NCBI GenBank assembly: GCA_050288165.1
Contig: JBNKDG010000003.1
Location: forward strand, 248,001-312,000
Length of the DNA: 64,000 nucleotides
Origin: JAPHTQ01 sp050288165
GTDB taxonomy: Bacteria > Pseudomonadota > Gammaproteobacteria > Thiohalomonadales > Thiohalomonadaceae
Reading direction: 5' to 3'
Positions 26,927 through 35,286 of the stretch are shown here, in pieces; the stretch's first letter is position 1, and each line of letters begins with the position of its first letter. Both the position numbers and the translations under genes were made by a program. Under the pieces are notes generated by a model, which worked only from the letters and a program-made list of their open reading frames with translations, was not told the origin of the DNA and ran no database searches.

Positions 26927-27759
26927 GCCTGGATTTTCCCTTACTCTTGGTATTGCTGACCCTGGTTACCGGTGTTGTCTGGTTGCTGGACATCGTCTTG
27001 CTGCGTGCGCGCCGTCTGGACGCACTTGCAGCGATGGATGCGGTATCCGGCGGCGCTTCTGAGGAGATGCGTGCCGCAGCGACGAAGGAACCGTGGCTGG
27101 TGGAGATGTCGCGCACCTTCTTCCCTATCATTCTGCTGGTGCTGGTGGTGCGTTCCTTTATTGTCGAACCGTTCCGTATCCCTTCCGGCTCGATGATGCC
27201 GACGTTGCTGGTGGGCGACTTTATCCTGGTCAACAAATTTGCCTATGGTCTGCGACTGCCGGTGCTGAATACCAAGATAATCGAAACGGGTGAGCCGAAG
27301 CGGGGTGAAGTGTTTGTATTCCGCTATCCGGAAAATCCGAAAGTCGATTACATCAAACGGGTTATCGGTGTGCCGGGCGATCATATCGTCTACCGCAACA
27401 AGCAGCTGACGATTAACGGCCAACCGGCGACACAGGAGTATCTAGACACCTATGTCGGGGTTGGCGGTGGTCTGACCTCTACTGGTGCACGTCGCTTACA
27501 AGAGGATTTGTTAGGGGTAAAACACAACATCCTGGTGATGCCTGAGCGCAATGTTTTCGGTGGCGACTTTGAGTATGTTGTGCCGGAAGGTCAGTACTTT
27601 GCAATGGGTGATAATCGAGATAACAGTCGTGACAGCCGGGCGTGGGGGACTGTGCCAGAAGCAAATCTGGTCGGTAAGGCGTTCATGATCTGGATGAACT
27701 GGGATTGGGATGCCAGCAGTTTGATCGACTGGAAGCGGTTGGGTAATTCAATCAAATGA
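26923..27759 (+). CDS. lepB: Signal peptidase I
   Basis: A 278-residue inner-membrane protease that removes signal peptides from exported proteins. Two N-terminal hydrophobic segments (about residues 5-25 and 66-80) anchor it. The catalytic serine is Ser90 in RIPSGSMMPTLLVGD and the catalytic lysine is Lys145 in VDYIKRVIGVPGD; the box MGDNRDNSRDSR is also present. Coupled to lepA by ATGA overlap and followed by a DUF4845 gene and rnc. Confidence 0.97.
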   Translation: MSLDFPLLLVLLTLVTGVVWLLDIVLLRARRLDALAAMDAVSGGASEEMRAAATKEPWLVEMSRTFFPIILLVLVVRSFIVEPFRIPSGSMMPTLLVGDFILVNKFAYGLRLPVLNTKIIETGEPKRGEVFVFRYPENPKVDYIKRVIGVPGDHIVYRNKQLTINGQPATQEYLDTYVGVGGGLTSTGARRLQEDLLGVKHNILVMPERNVFGGDFEYVVPEGQYFAMGDNRDNSRDSRAWGTVPEANLVGKAFMIWMNWDWDASSLIDWKRLGNSIK

Positions 27760-27770
27760 GGGGATGTAAA

Positions 27771-28154
27771 ATGAAACACATCAATCGGCAAAAAGGGTTC
27801 TCAATCTGGTCATTGGTGTTCTTTTTCTTCCTGATCGGATTTGCTGTGTTTACGACTTTGAAACTGGTGCCGCCGTATATGGAGTTTTTCACTGTTAGAG
27901 GCGCCCTGTCATCAATGGCAAGTAGTCCGGAAGAATATGTTGGGGCAATGAGCGTACATCAAGCAATCATGAAACGTTTGTCTGTCAATAATGTAAGTGG
28001 CGTAAAGGTAGATGACGTGAGTGTTACTCGTGACCTTGATAGTCCAAAGTACAATATCGAGGTTGAGTATGAGGTCATCGTTCCATACTTTGGCAATATC
28101 TCTTTCTTGTTGAATTTCAGAAATACTGCGTCAGTCAAGGCCAGTGGTTACTGA
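27771..28154 (+). CDS. DUF4845 single-pass membrane protein
   Basis: A 127-residue protein with one N-terminal transmembrane segment (about residues 9-28, FSIWSLVFFFFLIGFAVFTT) and a short extracytoplasmic domain with the pattern LKLVPPYMEFFTVRGAL. The family is regularly encoded between lepB and rnc in gammaproteobacteria, but its function is unknown. The ATG before KHINRQ has a GGGGATG ribosome-binding region; another ATG overlapping the lepB stop is five codons upstream. Its stop overlaps rnc by 11 bases. The local base composition is lower in GC than its neighbours. Confidence 0.8.
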   Translation: MKHINRQKGFSIWSLVFFFFLIGFAVFTTLKLVPPYMEFFTVRGALSSMASSPEEYVGAMSVHQAIMKRLSVNNVSGVKVDDVSVTRDLDSPKYNIEVEYEVIVPYFGNISFLLNFRNTASVKASGY

Positions 28155-28821
28155 TAACTCAAAATTATCCAGGTCGCTGGGATATGCCTTTAATGATGAA
28201 AACCTATTTCATCAGGCGCTGACTCATCGTAGTGCTGCACGCGATAACAACGAGCGGCTCGAATTTCTCGGCGACTCTATTCTGAGTTTTGTCATCTCTA
28301 CCGAGCTGTACCGTCGTTTCTCCGATATCGATGAAGGTACCCTGAGTCGCCTGCGTGCTTCGTTAGTCAAGGGGGATACTTTAGCTGCGTTGGCCCGTGA
28401 TCTGGAGTTGGGTGACTATCTACAACTCGGACCGGGTGAATTGAAGAGTGGTGGCTTTCGCCGCGGCTCTATCCTGGCCGATGCGCTGGAAGCGCTCTTC
28501 GGCGCCATTTTTCTTGACTCGGGCATCGACGCGGTGAAGACGGTGATCCTGTCGCTCTATGAGGAGCGGTTGCAGAAAGCCGATCCCGCCAAGGCGCACA
28601 AGGACCCCAAAACGCGGCTGCAGGAGTTTCTCCAGTCACGCAATCTTGCACTGCCCGAATATGAAGTCACCAACATTCAGGGCAAGGCGCATGAGCAACG
28701 TTTTACAGTCAGTTGCACCGTAGCGAATTTATCCGAGTCGGTCGTGGCGGAAGGCAGCAGTCGGCGTAAGGCAGAGCAGGCCGCCGCACAACAGGCATTA
28801 CACCGTTTGGGATGCGAATAG
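28144..28821 (+). CDS. rnc: Ribonuclease III
   Basis: A 225-residue double-strand-specific endoribonuclease for rRNA and mRNA processing. The signature NERLEFLGDSIL holds the catalytic acidic residues, and the second acidic motif is LADALEALFGAIFLDSG. The C-terminal dsRNA-binding domain ends in GSSRRKAEQAAAQQAL. The start is GTG inside the end of the previous gene. It is followed by era after one base, the conserved rnc-era-recO operon. Confidence 0.97.
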   Translation: MVTDNSKLSRSLGYAFNDENLFHQALTHRSAARDNNERLEFLGDSILSFVISTELYRRFSDIDEGTLSRLRASLVKGDTLAALARDLELGDYLQLGPGELKSGGFRRGSILADALEALFGAIFLDSGIDAVKTVILSLYEERLQKADPAKAHKDPKTRLQEFLQSRNLALPEYEVTNIQGKAHEQRFTVSCTVANLSESVVAEGSSRRKAEQAAAQQALHRLGCE

Positions 28822-28822
28822 C

Positions 28823-29713
28823 ATGACATTTCATAGTGGTTATGTGGCGATTGTCGGTCGTCCCAATGTGGGTAAATCGACCCTGATGAACCGTATTCTG
28901 GGTCAGAAGATCAGTATCACCTCCAACAAACCGCAAACAACACGTCATCGTATTCTGGGCATCAAGACCGGCGAGGATTTTCAGGCCGTTTACGTCGATA
29001 CGCCCGGTCTGCATCTCAATGCCAAAAAGGCGATGAATCGCTATATGAATCGTGCTGCCAGCAGCAGCCTGGAAGGTGTGGATCTGATCCTGTTTGTGGT
29101 CGAGGCGGAGAAGTGGACCGAGGAGGATGAGAGTGTTCTGCAAAAGGTCTGCGGGCAATCGATACCAGTTGTATTGGTCGTGAACAAGATTGACCACCTT
29201 AAGGATAAGGAGCAACTGTTGCCACTGTTGCAGCAGTTGTCGGCAAAGATGGATTTCTTCGCCGTGTTACCACTCTCTGCCCTGAAAGGTAACAACGTCG
29301 AAAGTCTGGAGAAGGAAGTGCTGCGGGCGCTGCCAGAATCCGAACCGATCTATCCGGAAGAGTATGTCACCGACCGTAGCGAGCGCTTTCTTGCTGCCGA
29401 GATCATTCGTGAGAAGTTGATGCGCAGTATGGGTAAGGAGTTGCCCTATGCGGTGGCGGTCGAGATCGAGCAGTTCAAGAACGATAACGGCCTGTTGCGT
29501 ATTAACGGTTTGATCTGGGTGGAACGTGACAGCCAGAAGCGGATCGTCATCGGCAAAGGTGGCGAGCAACTCAAGACGATCGGCAAACAGGCGCGTATCG
29601 ACATGGAGAAACTGTTCGATGCCAAGGTCTTCCTGCAGCTCTGGGTCAAGGTCAAGGAGGGCTGGTCTGACAACGAGCGAATTCTGAATTCACTCGGATA
29701 CCGGGATGAGTAA
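28823..29713 (+). CDS. era: GTPase Era
   Basis: A 296-residue GTPase needed for 16S rRNA processing and 30S assembly. G1 is GRPNVGKSTLMN, G2/G3 are TTRHRI and DTPGLH, G4 is NKIDHL. The C-terminal KH domain (RIVIGKGGEQLKTIGKQAR) binds the 3' end of 16S rRNA. Full length. It overlaps recO by eight bases. Confidence 0.98.
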   Translation: MTFHSGYVAIVGRPNVGKSTLMNRILGQKISITSNKPQTTRHRILGIKTGEDFQAVYVDTPGLHLNAKKAMNRYMNRAASSSLEGVDLILFVVEAEKWTEEDESVLQKVCGQSIPVVLVVNKIDHLKDKEQLLPLLQQLSAKMDFFAVLPLSALKGNNVESLEKEVLRALPESEPIYPEEYVTDRSERFLAAEIIREKLMRSMGKELPYAVAVEIEQFKNDNGLLRINGLIWVERDSQKRIVIGKGGEQLKTIGKQARIDMEKLFDAKVFLQLWVKVKEGWSDNERILNSLGYRDE

Positions 29714-30458
29714 CGATCGTCGCGTTGCCCTGCAACCGGCCTATATTCTGCATCGAAAACCCTACCGTGATACCAGCCTGTTACTGGAAATCTTCAGTCG
29801 TGACTACGGCCGTATCGGGCTGGTGGCACGTGGCGCACAGGGCAAGCGCTCAACTCTCAAGGCCCTGCTGCAGCCGTTCCAACCCCTGTTGCTTTCATGG
29901 AGTGGACGGGGAGAGTTGCAGACCCTGACCGCTGCCGAGGCAGACGGCGTGCCCCGGCCCCTCGTTGGCGAGGCCCTGTTGAGCGGGTTTTACCTCAACG
30001 AAATCCTGATGCGCCTGCTGCACCGCCACGATGGGCATGCTGAACTCTACAGCGGCTACCGGCGAACCCTGAATGCCTTGAGCGAAGGCAGGGAGTATGA
30101 CTGGCCGCTACGCCTGTTCGAGCGCGATCTGCTGCAGGAACTGGGTTATGGCCTGCAACTGACGCATACGGCAGACGGTGAACTGCTGGAAGCGTCGAAG
30201 TGTTATTGTTATCACCCTGAGCAGGGTCCAGTCCTGGCCGCCACTGAGCAGCAGGATTGTCTCCTGGTGCACGGCTCGACACTGCTCTCACTGGATAGCG
30301 GTCAGGTTGACGATATAGAGTGTCGCAATGAAGCCAAGCGACTGATGCGTACCGTGCTACAACCCTATCTTGGTCATCGCCCGCTGGCCAGTCGCGAACT
30401 GTTTCGCGCACAATATGCTCAAAGTAAGAACAAAATAACCGAATACGATAAGGAGTAA
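29706..30458 (+). CDS. recO: DNA repair protein RecO
   Basis: A 250-residue RecF-pathway protein that loads RecA and anneals single strands. The N-terminal OB fold has AYILHRKPYRDTSLLLEIFS and GRIGLVARGAQG, and the helical domain holds FYLNEILMRLLHRHDGH. It fits the family in length and position, and begins inside the end of era. Confidence 0.95.
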   Translation: MSNDRRVALQPAYILHRKPYRDTSLLLEIFSRDYGRIGLVARGAQGKRSTLKALLQPFQPLLLSWSGRGELQTLTAAEADGVPRPLVGEALLSGFYLNEILMRLLHRHDGHAELYSGYRRTLNALSEGREYDWPLRLFERDLLQELGYGLQLTHTADGELLEASKCYCYHPEQGPVLAATEQQDCLLVHGSTLLSLDSGQVDDIECRNEAKRLMRTVLQPYLGHRPLASRELFRAQYAQSKNKITEYDKE

Positions 30459-30461
30459 TAA

Positions 30462-31211
30462 GTGAGTAATCCGCAGTCGATACTGTTGGGTGTCAATATC
30501 GATCACGTGGCCACTCTGCGCCAGGCGCGAGGTACCCGCTACCCGGATCCGTTGCAGGCGGCGATCGAGGCGGAACAGGCCGGTGCCGATAGTATCACTC
30601 TCCATTTACGTGAAGACCGTCGTCATATCCAGGAGCGTGATGTCGCGATGCTGCGTGAGATCCTGCAGACACGGATGAATCTGGAGATGGCGGTGACCGA
30701 GGAGATGCTCGGTATGGCGGAGAAGTACCGTCCGCAGGACTGCTGCCTGGTGCCAGAGAAGCGTGAGGAGCTGACCACCGAGGGAGGTCTCGACGTGGCC
30801 GGACAGAAATCCCGTATTCGAGATGCCTGCGCCCGTCTTGCCGACGCCGGGGTGCGGGTCTCGTTGTTTATTGATGCCGAACCGGTACAGATTGAAGCGG
30901 CTGCCGAGTGCGGCGCGCCGGTGATCGAGATCCACACCGGTCACTATGCCGATGCAGAGAGTGAAAAGGCGATGCAGGCGGAATTGGTACGGATCAGTAA
31001 GGGGGTAGAGCTTGGCGTGAAGGCCGGGTTACAGGTGAATGCGGGACACGGTCTGCATTATCACAATACCGCCGCAATCGCCGCCATTCCCGCGATTCGC
31101 GAGCTGAACATCGGCCATGCCATCATCGCCCGCGCGGTATTTTCAGGTTTGCGTGGCGCGGTGACCGAGATGAAGCAAGTTATGGTCGATGCTCGTCGTT
31201 ACGGCGTTTAA
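30462..31211 (+). CDS. pdxJ: Pyridoxine 5'-phosphate synthase
   Basis: A 249-residue TIM-barrel enzyme that joins 1-deoxyxylulose 5-phosphate and 3-amino-2-oxopropyl phosphate in vitamin B6 synthesis. The N-terminal signature is LGVNIDHVATLRQARGT, and VSLFIDAEPVQIEAA, EIHTGHYA and VNAGHGLHYHN hold ligand-binding residues. The start codon is GTG, three bases after recO. In E. coli acpS follows pdxJ; no acpS is seen here. Confidence 0.97.
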   Translation: MSNPQSILLGVNIDHVATLRQARGTRYPDPLQAAIEAEQAGADSITLHLREDRRHIQERDVAMLREILQTRMNLEMAVTEEMLGMAEKYRPQDCCLVPEKREELTTEGGLDVAGQKSRIRDACARLADAGVRVSLFIDAEPVQIEAAAECGAPVIEIHTGHYADAESEKAMQAELVRISKGVELGVKAGLQVNAGHGLHYHNTAAIAAIPAIRELNIGHAIIARAVFSGLRGAVTEMKQVMVDARRYGV

Positions 31212-31283
31212 TCCTTTTTCCAGGTGGTGCCCGATGGTATGGTGGCGCCACGAAACACAGTTAAGCATTTCAGGAAGGTTCAG

Positions 31284-31682
31284 ATGTTGGAATATGTCTT
31301 TTTTGATGAAGGTATTCGCGACAAGTTTGTCGAGGAATTGCGCGCCAAGGGGGTAGAAGTTACCCTGAACGATGAGGCAGGCTGTATCGCCGAGGTGCCT
31401 GAGGATCTGGACGACAAGCTGGCCGATGAAGTCGATTACCTCTACGAAAAATTGTTGCAGGAGACTGCAGAGCTGCTGGAAGAGAGCGAAGGAGTCTTCG
31501 AGAAAAATGTGATGGGTGTGATGGTGGCGCTGGAGGATGGCACGCCATGCACTATTCGTCTCGATCCTGACCTGGTAGCGCGGCTGCTGAATTGCATCTC
31601 CATGGAAGAACTGCGTGACCTGGCGCAGGTTATCGCTGAAGGGGTGCAAAACCCGGATAACCGTCCCCTCTGTCACGTTTGA
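31284..31682 (+). CDS. Conserved hypothetical acidic protein
   Basis: A 132-residue soluble acidic protein (start MLEYVFFDEGIRDKFVEEL) that I do not recognise. The first half looks alpha/beta and Glu/Asp-rich. Three cysteines occur (ECIAE-type Cys in DEAGCIAEV, TPCTIRL and LLNCISMEEL), and the end is DNRPLCHV, a fourth. There is no signal peptide or membrane segment. An AGGAAGG ribosome-binding site precedes the ATG. It sits where acpS often follows pdxJ and 13 bases before an SQR-like flavoprotein gene, suggesting cotranscription with it. Function unknown. Confidence 0.75.
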   Translation: MLEYVFFDEGIRDKFVEELRAKGVEVTLNDEAGCIAEVPEDLDDKLADEVDYLYEKLLQETAELLEESEGVFEKNVMGVMVALEDGTPCTIRLDPDLVARLLNCISMEELRDLAQVIAEGVQNPDNRPLCHV

Positions 31683-31695
31683 TTGACCCATAGTC

Positions 31696-32829
31696 ATGCC
31701 CAAGAAACAGATCACGATCATCGGTAGCGGCTTTGCCGCCATGACCGCAGCAAAAGAGCTGCGCAAACGTAACAACGATGTGGATGTCACCATTATCAGC
31801 CCGGCAAAGGAGTTCATCTACCTGCCGAGCCTGATCTGGATCCCTTCCGGCGTACGTCAGCCGGAGCAGTTGCGTATCCCGCTGGACAAATTTTTCCGTC
31901 ATAACCGGGTCAACCACTTTAAAGCCGAGGTGATCGGACTCAAGGACGGTGGCCGCACCGTGATCACCGATCAGGGCGAGGTGAAAAATGACGCCCTGAT
32001 CATTGCCTCAGGTGGCCGCTTTATCAAAAAGTTGCCGGGTATCAAACATGCCATTACGCCATGCGAAGGGATCCCGGCGGCGATCGCCATTCGCGATCAA
32101 CTGGCACGGATGGATGGCGGCACCATCGCCATCGGTTTCGGTGGTAATCCCAATGAGCCTTCAGCAATGCGCGGTGGGCCGATGTTCGAATTTCTCTTTG
32201 GCATCGACAGCCAGTTGCGCAAGGAGAGCCGTCGCGACAAGTTCAAACTGATCTTCTTCAATCCTGCACCCGAACCGGGTAAACGACTCGGTGAAAAGGC
32301 GGTGAAAGGATTACTCAATACGATGAAGGCGCGCGGCATCGAAACCCATCTGGGGCATAAGATGGTGCGCTTCGAAGCAGACAAGGTGGTAACCGAAGGC
32401 GGGGAGTTTGCCGCCGACATGATTCTCTTTATGCCTGGCATGACCGGCAACGCCTGGTTCGACAATAGCGAGTTGCCGCGTTCTCCCGGCGGTCTGGTCC
32501 GGGCGGATGAATTCTGTCGCGTGGAGGGGATGGACAGGGTTTACATCGCCGGTGATTCCGGTAGTTTCCCCGGTCCGGACTGGATGCCGAAGCAGGCGCA
32601 TATGGCAGCACTACAGGCCAGTGCCGCAGTGATCAATATGCTGGCGGAAATGGATGGCAAGGAGGTGTGGAAACACTTCCGTGTCGAGTTGATGTGTATC
32701 GTCGATAGCCTCGACAAGGGGATGCTGATCGCGCGTACGCCGAAATTCAACATCGTTCTGCCGGCCAACATCTTCTGGCACTGGGTCAAGCGGCTGTTCG
32801 AGTGGTGGTATCTGTTTCAGTACCGCTGA
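31696..32829 (+). CDS. Sulfide:quinone oxidoreductase-like FAD protein
   Basis: A 377-residue flavoprotein of the SQR/NDH-2/FCSD group. The FAD-binding motif ITIIGSGFAAMTAAKEL starts it, and the second FAD contact is RVYIAGDSGSFPGPDWMPKQ near residue 281. The tail WHWVKRLFEWWYLFQYR resembles the amphipathic membrane-contacting helices of SQR. It has three cysteines, Cys123 (ITPCEGI), Cys274 and Cys334 (ELMCIVDSLDKG). By pattern, Cys123 and Cys334 fit the first and last SQR cysteines, but the middle one (in SCFGPAYEF-type motifs) is replaced by MRGGPMFEF. It may oxidise sulfide with reduced or changed activity, or use another donor. Confidence 0.75.
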   Translation: MPKKQITIIGSGFAAMTAAKELRKRNNDVDVTIISPAKEFIYLPSLIWIPSGVRQPEQLRIPLDKFFRHNRVNHFKAEVIGLKDGGRTVITDQGEVKNDALIIASGGRFIKKLPGIKHAITPCEGIPAAIAIRDQLARMDGGTIAIGFGGNPNEPSAMRGGPMFEFLFGIDSQLRKESRRDKFKLIFFNPAPEPGKRLGEKAVKGLLNTMKARGIETHLGHKMVRFEADKVVTEGGEFAADMILFMPGMTGNAWFDNSELPRSPGGLVRADEFCRVEGMDRVYIAGDSGSFPGPDWMPKQAHMAALQASAAVINMLAEMDGKEVWKHFRVELMCIVDSLDKGMLIARTPKFNIVLPANIFWHWVKRLFEWWYLFQYR

Positions 32830-32834
32830 GCACC

Positions 32835-34019
32835 ATGCTGAATCTCACTCCTTTTGCTACCAGTACCCTGCCGAAGATCCGTTTCGGCGAGGGAACACTG
32901 GTGGAACTTCCACAACTGATTGAACCTTTTGGTAAGCGTATTCTGTTGCTGACCGGTGGACGTTCGTTTGTGCAGAGCCGTTTCTGGCAACCGTTACAGG
33001 ATGCGCTGCGCGCAGCGGGAATTGAATTTATCCACGAAACGATCAACGGTGAACCGTCACCCCGGCGAGTGGATGAATTGGTTGCAGCCCATTTCGGTGA
33101 CGGCATTAACGTAGTGATCGGAATCGGTGGTGGTAGTGTGCTCGATGCGGCCAAGGCGGTGGCCGGTCTGCTGCCCTTCGGCAATTCGGTGCTCGATCAT
33201 CTGGAAGATGTAGGTCGGGGACTGCCCTATAAAGGTCCGGCGCTACCCTTTATCGCCGTGCCTACTACGGCTGGTACCGGTAGCGAGGCGACTCGCAATG
33301 CGGTGCTCAGCGAACACGGTGCCAATGGGTATAAGAAATCGTTTCGTCATGATTCGTTGGTGGCGCGGGTGGCACTGGTTGATCCGTTGCTACTGGAAGG
33401 TTGTCCCGCGGAGTTGATCGCGGCGCAGGGTATGGATGCCTTTACCCAGCTACTCGAATCCTATGTCTCCCTGCGAGCCAACCCGTTCACCGATGCCCTG
33501 GCGTGGAGCGGTCTCGAAGCGGTACAGCAGGGATTCCTTGCGGCTTACAATGGCGAAGCGCCGGGGCGGGCGGCGATGGCCTATGCCGCGTTGATCTCCG
33601 GCATTACCCTGGCGCAGGTCGGGTTAGGTTCGGTGCACGGACTGGCACAGCCACTCGGTTCACTCTTCCCGCTACCCCACGGTGTCGCCTGCGGCACCAT
33701 GGTGGCCGCAGCAACACGGAGCAATATCGAAGCGCTGCGCCAACGCCAGCCGCAGAGTTCTGCGCTGACCAAACATGCCAGGGTAGGTCGACTCCTGAGC
33801 GGTGATCCCGGACTGTCCGATGGGCAGGCACATGCAGCGTTGCTTGAGGTACTAGATAGCTGGCGTGAGACGATGGCCCTGCCACGGCTTGGGGAGTACG
33901 GGATCACTGAAACCGATGTCCCGCGTATCGTTGCCAACTCGCGCAATAACAGCATGAAGACCAATCCAATCGTACTAACCGACGACGAGATTGCTGTACT
34001 GATTCGTTCACGGTTGTAG
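32835..34019 (+). CDS. Iron-containing (group III) alcohol dehydrogenase family protein
   Basis: A 394-residue enzyme of the Fe-ADH superfamily. The NAD-binding part has VIGIGGGSVLDAAKAVAGL and VPTTAGTGSEATRNAVLS; the metal-binding part has AAQGMDAFTQLLESYVS and GLGSVHGLAQPLGSLFPLPH with the conserved histidines. The family reduces aldehydes or oxidises alcohols and lactaldehyde-type substrates; the substrate here cannot be read from sequence. It starts five bases after the SQR-like gene, so the two are likely cotranscribed. A 9-nt repeat array follows it. Confidence 0.9.
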   Translation: MLNLTPFATSTLPKIRFGEGTLVELPQLIEPFGKRILLLTGGRSFVQSRFWQPLQDALRAAGIEFIHETINGEPSPRRVDELVAAHFGDGINVVIGIGGGSVLDAAKAVAGLLPFGNSVLDHLEDVGRGLPYKGPALPFIAVPTTAGTGSEATRNAVLSEHGANGYKKSFRHDSLVARVALVDPLLLEGCPAELIAAQGMDAFTQLLESYVSLRANPFTDALAWSGLEAVQQGFLAAYNGEAPGRAAMAYAALISGITLAQVGLGSVHGLAQPLGSLFPLPHGVACGTMVAAATRSNIEALRQRQPQSSALTKHARVGRLLSGDPGLSDGQAHAALLEVLDSWRETMALPRLGEYGITETDVPRIVANSRNNSMKTNPIVLTDDEIAVLIRSRL

Positions 34020-34088
34020 GAGTCATAAAGGCTATTTACTGCGAAGGTATGAAGGCCAAGTGAATTTGGCTGGAGGCAGAGATGAAGT

Positions 34089-34119
34089 CCTTCGTGGGCT
34101 TCGTGCTCTTCGTGGTGAG
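34089..34119. repeat. 9-nt periodic repeat, single arm (CTTCGTGNN type)
   Basis: CTTCGTGGG, CTTCGTGCT and CTTCGTGGTGAG in tandem: the same 9-mer family as the array near 10.3 kb, in the opposite orientation and without the second arm. It lies between the convergent ends of the alcohol dehydrogenase and zinc-ribbon genes. Confidence 0.75.
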
Positions 34120-34131
34120 AGGCTTTTGTCT

Positions 34132-34707
34132 TTATTCCTGATATCGAACGTAGAAGTGCTGCCAGCGGCAGCCGCTGATCTCTTCCAGTAGTGCGATAAA
34201 CTCCGGGCTCGGTACTGCCTCGCTCTCGAAGATCCCCCACACCTTGATGAAGAAACGACCGAAGCCGGCACACTTGCGCCAGCGCAGTTGCGGTGCGCTT
34301 AGTTTCCTGTTGCATTCCGGGCAGTCGAAAACGTGTGTTTCCGGTTGTTGCTGCCACCCCTCAACCAGTGGTTGCCACTGTTCAAAGCGGTGACCGCAGG
34401 AAGGGCAGCGCGGTATCTTGAGATTGTCGCCACTGATAAAGCGTGGCGAGTCCAGTGGACCTTCAATGGCGATGTGATTGAACCCTTCACCGGACAATTC
34501 AGACGCATCCATTGCAATCACCGGTGAGCAGCCGAGAAAGGTGATGTGCGAGACGAACGCCTCACCGGGGCGATAGTGACGCTCGCCGTTGAACTCGAAA
34601 CTGTCGCCGATAAAGCCTTCGCTGTTCAGTCTCGCCAGCATGGCCGACGGATCGTCGGGGATTGCGTTGAATTCGGTAGGGCAGAGGATGAGCAGGTTTT
34701 CTGTCAT
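34132..34707 (-). CDS. Hypothetical zinc-ribbon protein
   Basis: A 191-residue soluble protein. The first half (MTENLLILCPTEFNAI to about residue 95) has no domain I know. The second half holds a zinc ribbon: CPSC (in KIPRCPSCGHRFEQW) and CPEC (in VFDCPECNRKLSAP) about 30 residues apart, then a Trp/Phe-rich C-terminus ending in CRWQHFYVRYQ. The ATG before TENLLIL is used; longer in-frame starts would enter the region upstream of the divergent protease gene. Function unknown; regulator or adaptor is possible. Confidence 0.7.
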   Translation of the reverse strand: MTENLLILCPTEFNAIPDDPSAMLARLNSEGFIGDSFEFNGERHYRPGEAFVSHITFLGCSPVIAMDASELSGEGFNHIAIEGPLDSPRFISGDNLKIPRCPSCGHRFEQWQPLVEGWQQQPETHVFDCPECNRKLSAPQLRWRKCAGFGRFFIKVWGIFESEAVPSPEFIALLEEISGCRWQHFYVRYQE

Positions 34708-34808
34708 AGCGCCGGCGAGTATACCACTGCTATACATTAAGGAACCGCACATACTTTCTTCTTCATGTTGTAGAATATGGACCTGATCAACCAGCGCCAC
34801 GAAATCGA

Positions 34809-35276
34809 ATGAACCGCGATTCAAACAGTACACTGCAGACGCTCGGTTGGCGGGAGTGGGTTGCCCTGCCCGATCTGGGTGTAACTCAGATCAAGGCCAA
34901 GGTCGATACCGGTGCGCGTACCTCCGCACTGCATGCCTTTTCCCAACAAACCTTTCATGAGCGCGGCGTGCTGATGGTGCGTTTCCATCTCCATCCGTTA
35001 CAGCGCCGTACCGATATCAGCCAGGCGTGCCTGGCTGAGGTGATCGATCAGCGTACTGTCAGCGATTCGGGTGGGCACCGGGAAAAGCGTCTGGTGATCC
35101 GTACTACGGTCCAGTTGGCTGAGCAGTGCTGGCCCATTGAAATGACCCTTACCCGGCGGGACAACATGCGTTTTCGGATGTTGCTCGGCCGTACTGCGCT
35201 CAACGGCCGTTATCTGGTCGATGCGGAGCGATCCTATCTGATGGGTTTTCCCCATCATCCCTCAACGATTGATTGA
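34809..35276 (+). CDS. RimK-associated retropepsin-like protease (putative ATP-dependent zinc protease family)
   Basis: A 155-residue protein of the family annotated as ATP-dependent zinc protease. It carries the aspartic-protease-like motif KVDTGARTSALHAF with Asp33-Thr34-Gly35, and LLGRTALNGRYLVDAERSYL near the end, as in single-domain retropepsin folds. The zinc label is historical; the fold suggests aspartic peptidase chemistry. Family members are usually beside rimK-type ATP-grasp ligases, and here rimK starts 10 bases later. A reasonable inference is that it trims or removes the peptide tags RimK adds. Confidence 0.88.
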   Translation: MNRDSNSTLQTLGWREWVALPDLGVTQIKAKVDTGARTSALHAFSQQTFHERGVLMVRFHLHPLQRRTDISQACLAEVIDQRTVSDSGGHREKRLVIRTTVQLAEQCWPIEMTLTRRDNMRFRMLLGRTALNGRYLVDAERSYLMGFPHHPSTID

Positions 35277-35286
35277 CGAGGCATCC

